Source of the DNA: Strigamia acuminata
Taxonomy: Eukaryota; Arthropoda; Chilopoda; Geophilomorpha; Linotaeniidae
DNA length: 64,000 nt
Reading direction: 5' to 3'
Assembly (NCBI GenBank): GCA_949358305.1
Contig: OX442320.1
Span: 9,378,259-9,442,258, forward strand
In this document: positions 32,801 through 43,022 of the stretch, piece after piece
How positions within the stretch are numbered: the first letter of the stretch is position 1
Layout: each line of letters starts with the position of its first letter
Translations under genes and position numbers: made by a program
The notes under the pieces: generated by a model
What the model saw: only the letters and a program-made list of their open reading frames with translations
Database searches by the model: none
Told to the model about the DNA's origin: nothing

Positions 32801-35571
32801 GCAACAACCACTCACAGGATATGCCCCAAACTTTTTTTACGAATTCCTTGACTCCTCCTTAACCCACTCACACCTTCAGATAGTTGAGTTACACACTCCC
32901 AAACATTTCAACTTTTTCCGAACATTTCAACTTTTTCCGAACATTTCAACTTTTTCCGAACATTTCAACTTTTTCCGAAATCGCACCCGACTTGAAACAC
33001 CCATAAAAAGAGAACCATACACAGGAAACTTCCCAGCCTTTTTTTGGCACTTCCTTGACTCACCCCTAAGACACTCACCAAGTTACAGCACCTCGCACCT
33101 TCTGATACTTGAGTTATACACTCCCAAACACTGCAACTTTTTCCAAAATCGCAACCCGACTTCAAACACCCATAAAAAGAGAACCATACACAGGAAACTT
33201 TCCAAACTTTTTTTGGCACTTCCTTGACTCACCCCTAAGACACTCACCAAGTTACAGCACCTCGCACCTTCTGAAACTTGAGTTATACACTCCCAAACAC
33301 TGCAACTTTTTCCAAAATCGCAACCCGACTTCAAACACCCATAAAAAGAGAACCATACACAGGAAACTTCCCAAACTTTTTTTGGCACTTCCTTGACTCA
33401 CCCCTAAGACACTCACCAAGTTACAGCACCTCGCACCTTCTGAAACTTGAGTTACACACTCCCGAACACTGCAACTTTTTCCGAACATTTCAACTTTTTC
33501 CGAACATTTCAACTTTTTCCGAACATTTCAACTTTTTCCAAAATCGCAACTTGACTTCAAACACCCATAAAAAGAGAACCATACACAGGAAACTTCCCAA
33601 ACTTTTTTTGGCACTTCCTTGACTCACCCCTAAGACACTCACCAAGTTACAGCACCTCGCACCTTCTGAAACTTGAGTTACACACTCCCAAACACTGCAA
33701 CTTTTTCCGAACATTTCAACTTTTTCCGAAATCGCAACTTGACTTCAAACACCCATAAAAAGAGAACCATACACAGGAAACTTCCCAAACTTTTTTTGGC
33801 ACTTCCTTGACTCACCCCTAAGACACTCACCAAGTTACAGCACCTCGCACCTTCTGAAACTTGAGTTACACACTCCCGAACACTGCAACTTTTTCCGAAC
33901 ATTTCAACTTTTTCCGAACATTTCAACTTTTTCCGAACATTTCAACTTTTTCCAAAATCGCAACTTGACTTCAAACACCCATAAAAAGAGAACCATACAC
34001 AGGAAACTTCCCAAACCTTTTTTGGCACTTCCTTGACTCACCCCTAAGACACTCACCAAGTTACAGCACCTCGCACCTTCTGAAACTTGAGTTACACACT
34101 CCCAAACACTGCAACTTTTTCCGAACATTTCAACTTTTTCCGAAATCGCAACCCAACTTCAAACACCCATAAAAAGAGAACCATACACAGGAAACTTCCC
34201 AAACTTTTTTTGGCACTTCCTTGACTCACCCCTAAGACACTCACCAAGTTACAGCACCTCGCACCTTCTGAAACTTGAGTTACACACTCCCAAACACTGC
34301 AACTTTTTCCGAACATTTCAACTTTTTCCGAACATTTCAACTTTTTCCAAAATCGCAACTTGACTTCAAACACCCATAAAAAGAGAACCATACACAGGAA
34401 ACTTCCCAAACTTTTTTTGGCACTTCCTTGACTCACCCCTAAGACACTCACCAAGTTTCAGCACCTCGCACCTTCTGAAACTTGAGTTACACACTCCCAC
34501 ACACTGCAACTTTTTCCAAAATCGCAACTTGACTTCAAACACCCATAAAAAGAGAACCATACACAGGAAACTTCCCAAACTTTTTTTGGCACTTCCTTGA
34601 CCCCTAAGACACTCACCAAGTTTCAGCACCTCGCACCTTCTGAAACTTGAGTTACACACTCCCACACACTGCAACTTTTTCCAAAATCGCAACTTGACTT
34701 CAAACACCCATAAAAAGAGAACCATACACAGGAAACTTCCCAAACTTTTTTTGGCACTTCCTTGACTCACCCCTAAGACACTCACCAAGTTACAGCACCT
34801 CGCACCTTCTGATACTTGAGTTACACACTCCCAAACACTGCAACTTTTTCCAAAATCGCAACCCGACTTAAAACACCCATAAAAAGAGAACCATACACAG
34901 GAAACTTCCCAAACTTTTTTTGGCACTTCCTTGACTCACCCCTAAGACACTCACCAAGTTACAGCACCTCGCACCTTCTGATACTTGAGTTACACACTCC
35001 CAAACACTGCAACTTTTTCCAAAATCGCAACCCGACTTAAAACACCCATAAAAAGAGAACCATACACAGGAAACTTCCCAAACTTTTTTTGGCACTTCCT
35101 TGACTCACCCCTAAGACACCCACCAAGTTTCAGCACTTCGCACCTTCTGATACTGGAGTAACACACTCCCAAACCCTGCAACTTTTTCCGAACATTTCAA
35201 CTTTTTCCGAACATTTCAACTTTTTCCGAACATTTCAACTTTTTCCGAAATCGCACCCGACTTGAAACACCCATAAAAAGAGAACCATACACAGGAAACT
35301 TCCCAAACTTTTTTTGGCACTTCCTTGACTCACCCCTAAGACACTCACCAAGTTTCAGCACCTCGCACCTTCTGAAACTTGAGTTACACACTCCCAAACA
35401 CTGCAACTTTTTCCAAAATCGCAACTTGACTTCAAACACCCATAAAAAGAGAACCATACACAGGAAACTTCCCAAACTTTTTTTGGCACTTCCTTGACTC
35501 ACCCCTAAGACACTCACCAAGTTTCAGCACCTCGCACCTTCTGAAACTTGAGTTACACACTCCCAAACACT

Positions 35572-35731
35572 AGGTGCATTCAATAAGTCTAAAACGTATG
35601 CAAAACTCGTTTCGTGTTTGCACGTGACGTCATTCCCATTGAATAACATGCTATTCAATGGGAATGGGAATGACGTCACGTGCAAACACGAAACGAGTTT
35701 TGCATACGTTTTAGACTTATTGAATGCACCT
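35572..35731. mobile_element. 160-bp foldback MITE in the satellite
   Basis: Starts AGGTGCATTCAATAAGTC and ends with its inverse complement. The arms pair almost end to end (about 75 bp), apart from an extra 6 bp (repeat of CATTCC) in one arm and a short centre around ACATGC. It is flanked by ACT (35569-35571 and 35732-35734). Removing the element and one ACT restores the intact satellite sequence AACACTGCAAC. It has no coding capacity. Each arm carries CACGTGACGTCA, an overlapping E-box and CRE. Confidence 0.92.
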
Positions 35732-36898
35732 ACTGCAACTTTTTCCAAAATCGCAACTTGACTTCAAACACCCATAAAAAGAGAACCATACACAGGAAAC
35801 TTCCCAAACCTTTTTTGGCACTTCCTTGACTCACCCCTAAGACACTCACCAAGTTTCAGCACCTCGCACCTTCTGATACTGGAGTAACACACTCCCAAAC
35901 CCTGCAACTTTTTCCGAACATTTCAACTTTTTCCGAACATTTCAACTTTTTCCGAACATTTCAACTTTTTCCGAACATTTCAACTTTTTCCGAAATCGCA
36001 CCCGACTTGAAACACCCATAAAAAGAGAACCATACACAGGAAACTTCCCAAACTTTTTTTGGCACTTCCTTGACTCACCCCTAAGACACTCACCAAGTTA
36101 CAGCACCTCGCACCTTCTGAAACTTGAGTTACACACTCCCAAACACTGCAACTTTTTCCGAACATTTCAACTTTTTCCGAAATCGCAAGCCGACTTCAAA
36201 CACCCATAAAAAGAGAACCATACACAGGAAACTTCCCAAACATTTTTTGGCACTTCCTTGACTCACCCCTAAGACACTCACCAAGTTTCAGCACCTCGCA
36301 CCTTCTGAAACTTGAGTTACACACTCCCAAACACTGCAACTTTTTCCAAAATCGCAACTTGACTTCAAACACCCATAAAAAGAGAACCATACACAGGAAA
36401 CTTTCCAAACTTTTTTTTCCACTTCCTTGACTCACCCCTAAGACACTCACCAAGTTTCAGCACCTCGCACCTTCTGAAACTTGAGTTACACACTCCCAAA
36501 CACTGCAACTTTTTCCAAAATCGCAACTTGACTTCAAACACCCATAAAAAGAGAACCATACACAGGAAACTTCCCAAACTTTTTTTGGCACTTCCTTGAC
36601 TCACCCCTAAGACACCCACCAAGTTTCAGCACCTCGCACCTTCTGATACTGGAGTAACACACTCCCAAACCCTGCAACTTTTTCCGAACATTTCAACTTT
36701 TTCCGAACATTTCAACTTTTTCCGAACATTTCAACTTTTTCCGAAATCACACCCGACTTGAAACACCCATAAAAAGAGAACCATACACAGGAAACTTCCC
36801 AAACTTTTTTTGGCACTTCCTTGACTCACCCCTAAGACACTCACCAAGTTACAGCACCTCGCACATTCTGAAACTTGAGTTACACACTCCCAAACACT

Positions 36899-37485
36899 AG
36901 GCGCATTCGAAAAGTCATTTGCACTAAACGACCAGTGCAACTGGTAGTGTAAATGTCAAATTAAACGACCCAATTTTCGAGTTGAAAAATAAATTTCTGT
37001 GTAAATTTCAGTGTAAATTAAAGTGTAAATAAACTAGCCCAAATGCGGCCGTTCATCGGCCGCATTCAATCGCACAAATGCGGCCGAATACGATCATACG
37101 AATGCGGCCGAATACGATCATACGAATGCGGCCGAATACGATCATACAAATGCGGCCGAATACCGGCCGCATTTGATCGCACAAAGGCAGCCGATTATCG
37201 GCCGCATTCAATCGCACAAATGCGGCCACATACCGGCCGCATTCAATCGCACAAACGTACCTAAATCGTTCCAACCGATCTAAGTAAATCCAAGATGGCT
37301 GCCAGCAAGACCCGATTTGAACGAGAAAACTCGTTGAACGGAGATTTTAAACGGAAACGTGGCGTGCAGGCCGTTTCCGTTTAACCAGTTTACACGACAT
37401 TTACACGAATTAATTCGTGTAAATGTCGTCTGAAAACGAGTGTAAACACATTTACACTCGTTTTAATGACTTTTCGAATGCGCCT
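36899..37485. mobile_element. 587-bp TIR element in the satellite
   Basis: Terminal inverted repeats of about 21 bp starting AGGCGCATTCGAAAAGTC, flanked by ACT (36896-36898, 37486-37488) at the same satellite site as the 160-bp element. The interior holds about ten GCGGCCG blocks, three in a direct repeat of ATGCGGCCGAATACGATCAT. Inner inverted segments based on GTGTAAATGTC lie nearer the right end. No transposase was seen, so it is non-autonomous. Confidence 0.9.
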
Positions 37486-38170
37486 ACTGCAACTTTTTCC
37501 GAACATTTCAACTTTTTCCGAAATCGCAACCCAACTTCAAACACCCATAAAAAGAGAACCATACACAGGAAACTTCCCAAACTTTTTTTTGCACTTTCTT
37601 GACTCACCCCTAAGACACTCACCAAGTTACAGCACCTCGCACCTTCTGAAACTTGAGTTACACACTCCCAAACACTGCAACTTTTTCCGAACATTTCAAC
37701 TTTTTCCGAACATTTCAACTTTTTCCAAAATCGCAACTTGACTTCAAACACCCATAAAACGAGAACCATACACAGGAAACTTCCCAAACTTTTTTTGGCA
37801 CTTCCTTGACTCACCCCTAAGACACTCACCAAGTTACAGCACCTCGCACCTTCTGATACTTGAGTTATACACTCCCAAACACTGCAACTTTTTTCAAAAT
37901 CGCAACCCGACTTCAAACACCCATAAAAAGAGAACCATACACAGGAAACTTCCCAAACTTTTTTTGGCACTTCCTTGACTCACCCCTAAGACACTCACCA
38001 AGTTACAGCACCTCGCACCTTCTGAAACTTGAGTTACACACTCCCAAACACTGCAACTTTTTCCGAACATTTCAACTTTTTCCGAAATCGCAACTTGACT
38101 TCAAACACCCATAAAAAGAGAACCATACACAGGAAACTTCCCAAACTTTTTTTGGCACTTCCTTGACTTC

Positions 38171-38287
38171 CTAACTTTATTTCAGAGAAATACAAATGGC
38201 CGAAGCCCAAAGGGTTAAAGGGACAACATGATTGATTGGGCAAAGGGGGGGTGGGGTGGTGGCGCCACCTCAAGGCGAAGCCTAACA
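38171..38287 (-). repeat. Gypsy 3' LTR
   Basis: 117 bp, reads TGTTAGGCTTCGCC... on -. It differs from the other LTR by one base (GATTGATTGGG here, GATTGGTTGGG there, + strand). The pol stop codon lies in its first bases. It contains the palindrome GGTGGCGCCACC. Confidence 0.9.
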
Positions 38288-41200
38288 CGCACCCCCTATC
38301 GGTTGTGACAGTCCCACGTCACTGAATCCCTTATCATACAGTTTTAGCTGTGCCCCGTGGGTCTTCCAGGAGCGGCCGGAATCGTCCGAAATGATAAAGA
38401 TTTCGTCTCCAAGTCGCTCTAGGACGCTGTAAGGGCCCAAATAGAGATCGTCGAATTTTCGTTGTCTTGTTCCCTTGGAGAACAAGACCTTGTCGCCAAC
38501 ATGGATCCCGGACGGGGTGCGATGCGCGTCGAAACGTCGTTTCTGGGCAGAAGTCGCAATCTCTGAATTCTTGGAGGCTGTGTTCTGGTTCGACCAGAGT
38601 GTCTTCAACCCGTCGAATGGGTCGTCATGATCCGTCGTCACGAGGTCTTCTTTGAAATCGGGGGTGAAGCTGTGCACGAGCTCGAACGGAGAGACGCCGG
38701 TGGACGACTGTACGGTATTATTAATCGCCCAGACGGCGCCGGGGACGTTGTCGGCCCATCTCGCGAAAGCGTTGTCGTTTTTCCTCAGTTTCTGCGTGAG
38801 TGTCTGGATTGTTCGTTCGACGAGCCCGTGATGGTAAGGGGGGCTCGTCTCGAGTTCTATGCCCTCCTCGAGTGCGAAGTTGGTGAATTCGGCCGAAGTA
38901 AACGAGGTTCCGGCATCGGTGATTATCTTGCGCGGTGGGCCGAAACGGTTTAAGATTTCGGAGCGTAATTTCGCAATCGTCGTGGCTGATTTCGTATTCC
39001 TGACGGGGCAGCCGACCACGAATCTCGAGAACAAATCTGTGGAGACAAGGATATAAAGCATGCCTCCGCTGCATGGGTAGGGGCCGGCGTGGTCGATCGC
39101 GATCGTGTGGAATGGGCGGGGCGGTCTTGGTCGTGGGGCAAGCAGTCCGAGGGGTTTTGCGGTGCGGTGGTTCTGGCGTTGGCAGTCCGAGCAATTTCTA
39201 ATAAATCCCTTGATATCATTGAACATTCCCTTCCACCAGTGTCGTCTCCGGATGCGGGAGTAGGTTTTCTGGGCATCCGCGTGTCCGCATCCGTCGTGGG
39301 TGGACTTAATGAGCTGTCTGGTCATGGATTTCGGGATAACTGCCTGCGAAAACGTCTTTCCTTCTCGGGTTTCGGTGTGGACGAGGAGACCGTTCGAGAT
39401 CTCGAAATCGATTGGCAGATGTGCCGTCTTCCGCTTGCAGTATTCATCGGACAGCTGTTCCTTCGCGAGTTCCCCTCCTTTCGCCAGGATCGTGGCCAAA
39501 ATTCGGGTGGTGTCGTTCTCGATTGCTCTGGAGAGGGCGTCGGGGATCTCGTTCTCTTTACCCTTCTTGTGTTTCATCACGAAGTTAAATTCCTGTAGCT
39601 CTAGAATCCAGCGAGCATATTTTCGGTTCAGGTCGGTTTTGGCGAGCAGATGGGCTACGGCCCAATTGTCGGTGAAGAGGGTGAATTTTTCTGCTCCCAA
39701 CAGGTAAAATTGGAATTTTTCGGTGATTGCCCAGTGCACGGCGAGGCATTCGAGTTCGTTTGAGTGGGCGGTGGCGTAGGAAGTTGGGATTCCTCTCGAG
39801 GCAAACGCGATGGTCACCCACTCGCCGTTCTGCTTCTGTTGGAGCGTTGCTCCGAGCCCGTCGTAACTTGCATCAACGCTGACACATGTTTCTGCGCCTT
39901 TCTGGAAATGCGCCAGCCAGTCGCACGACTTTAACTCGTCGCGGACTGTGTCCACGGCTGTCTGGTGGGCCTCCGTCCATTCGAATCGTGTATCTTTTTT
40001 CGTGAGGGCGTGCAGAATTTTCGCCTTCGCAGCAAAACCGTTGATGAAACGTCGGTGGTATCCGGCAAATCCGAGAAAGGAGCGAACGTCCTTAGCGTTT
40101 CGAAATCGCTGGAAACGATCGATCGCCTGTAGTCGGGTGGGGTCTGGCTTCTTTCCGGATCTTGAAATGATGTAGCCAAGAAAGCTCACTTCTTTACGGA
40201 GCAATTGGCATTTTGCGAGCTTGATGTGAAGTCCCTTCTCGATCAGCGTTGTAAGGAATTGCTCCCAAATATCGAGCAGCTCGGGGATAGTCTTTTTTGC
40301 CTGTCCCACGTCGTCGACGTATGCGGTGGTGCGGTCGGTCCGCTTGCAGAGACGGTCCATTATCTCTTGCATCTTAAATGGCGATATCTTCAGGCCCATT
40401 GGCATACGGGTGAGTTCCATCAGTCCGTCTGGTGTCAGGAAGGCGATCTTGTGGCAGTCGCCGTTTTTCAGCTTCACGTTGTAAAATGCCATAGCGATAT
40501 CTGCGATGTTGAAATAAACCGGGTCTTCTTCGAGCAGGAATTCTATCGTTTCGTCGATGGTCGGCATTCGGTACATCGAAACGTCGACGATGTCGTTCAG
40601 TTGGCGAAGGTCTAGGACGGGGCATAGCGTCGTCTTGTGTTCGCCCTGCTTTACAAACCAGAGCGGGAAGTTGTAACAGGAGGTTGATGGGCGGCAGATC
40701 CCCAGTTTTAGCCATAGAGCGATAGTCTCGTTGCAGGCGGCGGTGTCGGCTTGGGTGAAACGGCGTGGCTTGACCTTGATCGGAATCTCGTGTCTGAGCT
40801 GGATTTCGCACTCCTCGTCGACGCACGTTCCCAGTTCCTCTTCGTTGCTGAATGCTGCGCGTTTGCTCGTCAGAATCTTCTTCAGTCGATCCCGCTCTTC
40901 GTTGGTCGTATCTTCGTCGACTTTTTCTAAAATTTGAGACATTTCGGAGTTAAACTTTTCGTCTAGTGGTGGCCCCGGGATGGTCCTATCCGTGTCGGCA
41001 ATCGTCGTCAGCACCATCACGTTCGTCAATGGTACTTCGTTCGGTATCTCCTTAAAAAACGTGACGTCGCCGTTCCCGGTGATCATCCACCCGAGTCCGG
41101 CTTGTTTCCTCCAATCCATGCCGATGATGAGGGGAAAAGGGGAATTCTGGACCACGGCCACGTCGCTTATCGTTGTCCGCATACCGCCGATACGCAGGTT

Positions 41201-42292
41201 TAAATCGACGTAACCCAAAACCTGCTTGTCCCCATTGGCGGTCTTGAAGAACTCCTTTTCTAAATTCGGGCGAATCTCGACATTTTCGGCGATATAAATC
41301 TGGTCGACAGTAGAACAGTTCGCGCCGCAGTCGATCAGCGCTTCAGACTGGCCTCCGAGCTCGGCAGAGTGGCAGTCGACCACGGCCAGATTTGCCTCCG
41401 GTCTCTTCGTCTTTACTAGGCACACGACGGACTTTGTCGGTGTTTTCGATGTCTTCGTATTTTTGACAGACTCTTCGTTCTGTACGGGCAACTTGGTTAA
41501 CTTCGGGCAGTCGAAAGAGCAGTGTCCTGTTTCATTACACTTCCAACACTGGATGGTCGCGAGGTCCATCCCCTTCTTGTACGACGTGCCTTCGCGGTTA
41601 AATCTTCGTGGGCTGTCCGTCGTCGTCTGAGTTCGTGCGTCGGGCGGCTTCGTGTCAGGCGTTTTTGGGGCGGGTGCGGGCGTCGTGTCCTCGTCGTCTC
41701 GGTCTACCTCGCGTCCCTTTCTAATCAAGGCCATGTACGATTTAAACGATTTGAGCCGGAAGTTCGTTCGGACGTTTTTATCGCGCATTCCCTCGATCGT
41801 GACGTTGATAGTGTCCTCGACTGAGAACGCGAAATTCTTTTTCGTGCTCTCGATGAGTGCGATCTTCGCGGGAAAATACTCAGAAAGTGGTTCGGATGCG
41901 GTCTGTACTCTGGCGGCGATACGCTTCCTCCAACGGTCGTAAGTGTCCACGTCTTTGAAGTAGTCCTTGATTGACGCTTCCCAGTCGTCCCAGTGGTCGA
42001 TAAACTTCCCAAAAATGTCGTACCAGTGGATGGCTGCGTCCTTCAAGTTTATCGTTTGCAATGGTGATTTTCGCATCGTTCGTCCACTTCCCCATTCTTG
42101 CTGCGCGGTTAATTCGGTCAATAAAAATGTCAATGTTCTCGTCCTTCGCCCCTTTGAAGTTCGGGATTCCTTTCGCCGTGTCGGCCTCGTGGCGTACGCT
42201 GATGTGGCCAGGGCGCACCGGCGCTGGTGTCGGCGGCATGGTGGTATTTTCGTTCGTGCTGTCGTGGAAAATGTCGTCATCGCCGTCTCCAT
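38282..42292 (-). CDS. Gypsy gag(C-terminal)-pol polyprotein
   Basis: A 1,336-codon open frame. The gag capsid starts to look authentic from about 42058 downward (AAIHWYDIFGKFIDHWDDWE); residues translated above that point are an out-of-frame shadow of the upstream gag segment. Then come a zinc knuckle CWKCNETGHCSFDC (~41510-41555), a protease with DCGA in place of the usual DTGA/DSGA, RT with YVDD (40310-40321), RNase H (SVDASYDGLGA, FTDNWAVAHLL), and integrase with a zinc-binding His/Cys region and catalytic residues in AIDHAGP, ITDAGTSF and HHGLVERT. The frame runs without a stop into the 3' LTR. Confidence 0.9.
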   Translation of the reverse strand: METAMTTFSTTARTKIPPCRRHQRRCALATSAYATRPTRRKESRTSKGRRTRTLTFLLTELTAQQEWGSGRTMRKSPLQTINLKDAAIHWYDIFGKFIDHWDDWEASIKDYFKDVDTYDRWRKRIAARVQTASEPLSEYFPAKIALIESTKKNFAFSVEDTINVTIEGMRDKNVRTNFRLKSFKSYMALIRKGREVDRDDEDTTPAPAPKTPDTKPPDARTQTTTDSPRRFNREGTSYKKGMDLATIQCWKCNETGHCSFDCPKLTKLPVQNEESVKNTKTSKTPTKSVVCLVKTKRPEANLAVVDCHSAELGGQSEALIDCGANCSTVDQIYIAENVEIRPNLEKEFFKTANGDKQVLGYVDLNLRIGGMRTTISDVAVVQNSPFPLIIGMDWRKQAGLGWMITGNGDVTFFKEIPNEVPLTNVMVLTTIADTDRTIPGPPLDEKFNSEMSQILEKVDEDTTNEERDRLKKILTSKRAAFSNEEELGTCVDEECEIQLRHEIPIKVKPRRFTQADTAACNETIALWLKLGICRPSTSCYNFPLWFVKQGEHKTTLCPVLDLRQLNDIVDVSMYRMPTIDETIEFLLEEDPVYFNIADIAMAFYNVKLKNGDCHKIAFLTPDGLMELTRMPMGLKISPFKMQEIMDRLCKRTDRTTAYVDDVGQAKKTIPELLDIWEQFLTTLIEKGLHIKLAKCQLLRKEVSFLGYIISRSGKKPDPTRLQAIDRFQRFRNAKDVRSFLGFAGYHRRFINGFAAKAKILHALTKKDTRFEWTEAHQTAVDTVRDELKSCDWLAHFQKGAETCVSVDASYDGLGATLQQKQNGEWVTIAFASRGIPTSYATAHSNELECLAVHWAITEKFQFYLLGAEKFTLFTDNWAVAHLLAKTDLNRKYARWILELQEFNFVMKHKKGKENEIPDALSRAIENDTTRILATILAKGGELAKEQLSDEYCKRKTAHLPIDFEISNGLLVHTETREGKTFSQAVIPKSMTRQLIKSTHDGCGHADAQKTYSRIRRRHWWKGMFNDIKGFIRNCSDCQRQNHRTAKPLGLLAPRPRPPRPFHTIAIDHAGPYPCSGGMLYILVSTDLFSRFVVGCPVRNTKSATTIAKLRSEILNRFGPPRKIITDAGTSFTSAEFTNFALEEGIELETSPPYHHGLVERTIQTLTQKLRKNDNAFARWADNVPGAVWAINNTVQSSTGVSPFELVHSFTPDFKEDLVTTDHDDPFDGLKTLWSNQNTASKNSEIATSAQKRRFDAHRTPSGIHVGDKVLFSKGTRQRKFDDLYLGPYSVLERLGDEIFIISDDSGRSWKTHGAQLKLYDKGFSDVGLSQPIGGAC
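38288..38300 (-). promoter_or_regulatory. Gypsy polypurine tract (candidate)
   Basis: On -, ATAGGGGGTGCG directly precedes the 3' LTR. It is short and overlaps the last pol codons, so the call is tentative. Confidence 0.4.
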
Positions 42293-42431
42293 CGTCGTCC
42301 CCGTCGTCGTCCTCGTCGTCGTTGTCTTCGGGGACGATCGCGAGGTTGCTGGTCAGTAGGGTTGTAATCAGGTCGTTTTTCTTGTTGTAGTGGGCAGCGT
42401 CGATGTTTCGTTTGGCCAATTCGGCTTTCAT
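42050..42431 (-). pseudogene. Gypsy gag N-terminal segment, shifted relative to pol
   Basis: On -, an ATG at 42431 opens a frame (MKAELAKRNIDAAHYNKKND, then an Asp-rich tract) that continues as plausible gag up to about 42050. There the capsid continues in the other frame. The change falls inside the capsid domain, not at a gag/pol boundary, so a mutation or base error is more likely than programmed frameshifting. Confidence 0.7.
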
Positions 42432-42559
42432 GGCGTCATAGTCAGCAGTTTCAAGACTTGCCTGCTTGTAGACGTGAGAACTTGTCGCATGTTCTCCATC
42501 TTCGTTTTTCTGGTCGTTATATAGTTATATTCTCGTCAAATTTCGTCGTGTAAACGTTT

Positions 42560-42790
42560 TTCCGTCTTCGGTCGTGATTGGCTGAACACGTGGGCGATCA
42601 CGGTTGCGGGTCGGATTCGGTCAGAATCGTCGTGTGGGCGTTCTCCCGTCCTCAGTCGTGGTTGGCTGACCACGTGGGCGATCGAGGTTGCGGGTCGGAA
42701 TCGGTCGGGATCGTCGAGTGGAGTTTTTCCTTCCTCAGTCATGGTTGGCGGACCACGTTGGCAATCGAGGTTTGCTGGTCTTCGGAACGG
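42560..42790 (-). repeat. ~85-bp direct repeats in the gypsy leader
   Basis: Three tandem copies about 84-85 bp apart (starting near 42569, 42654 and 42738, + strand), each with GTCGTGGTTGGCTGACCACG or a variant. They lie in the untranslated leader between the 5' LTR and gag. Confidence 0.85.
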
Positions 42791-42905
42791 TCAAGTCGTC
42801 TGGTCGAGTGAAATTTCGGTCCACTTGGTTCAAAATGTCGACTGCGCCATGTAAATGTGTTCGGAAGTAGGAAATGGTCCACGCGTGTTGGTCGAGTTTG
42901 TCTAA

Positions 42906-43022
42906 CTAACTTTATTTCAGAGAAATACAAATGGCCGAAGCCCAAAGGGTTAAAGGGACAACATGATTGGTTGGGCAAAGGGGGGGTGGGGTGGTGGCGC
43001 CACCTCAAGGCGAAGCCTAACA
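42906..43022 (-). repeat. Gypsy 5' LTR
   Basis: 117 bp and nearly identical to 38171-38287. No convincing tRNA primer site was found just inside it. Confidence 0.9.

Larger units (their letters stand above)
38171..43022 (-). mobile_element. Ty3/gypsy LTR retrotransposon nested in the satellite
   Basis: A 4,852-bp element on -, with unusually short 117-bp LTRs (38171-38287 and 42906-43022) that differ at one base. The internal part has a long leader, gag and one pol frame in the order protease, RT, RNase H, integrase, which defines Ty3/gypsy; no envelope gene is present. Satellite flanks both ends, but no clean target duplication is visible: the left flank ends CTTGACTTC and the right begins CACCCCTAAG. 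A frame break in gag suggests this copy is defective. Confidence 0.93.

Noticed and set aside
38245-38280. GGTGGCGCCACC in the gypsy LTR resembles the core of the 26-kb repeat family
   Set aside because: The match is limited to the palindromic core; flanking bases differ (TCAAGGCG versus TCAACGGG), so common origin is not supported.
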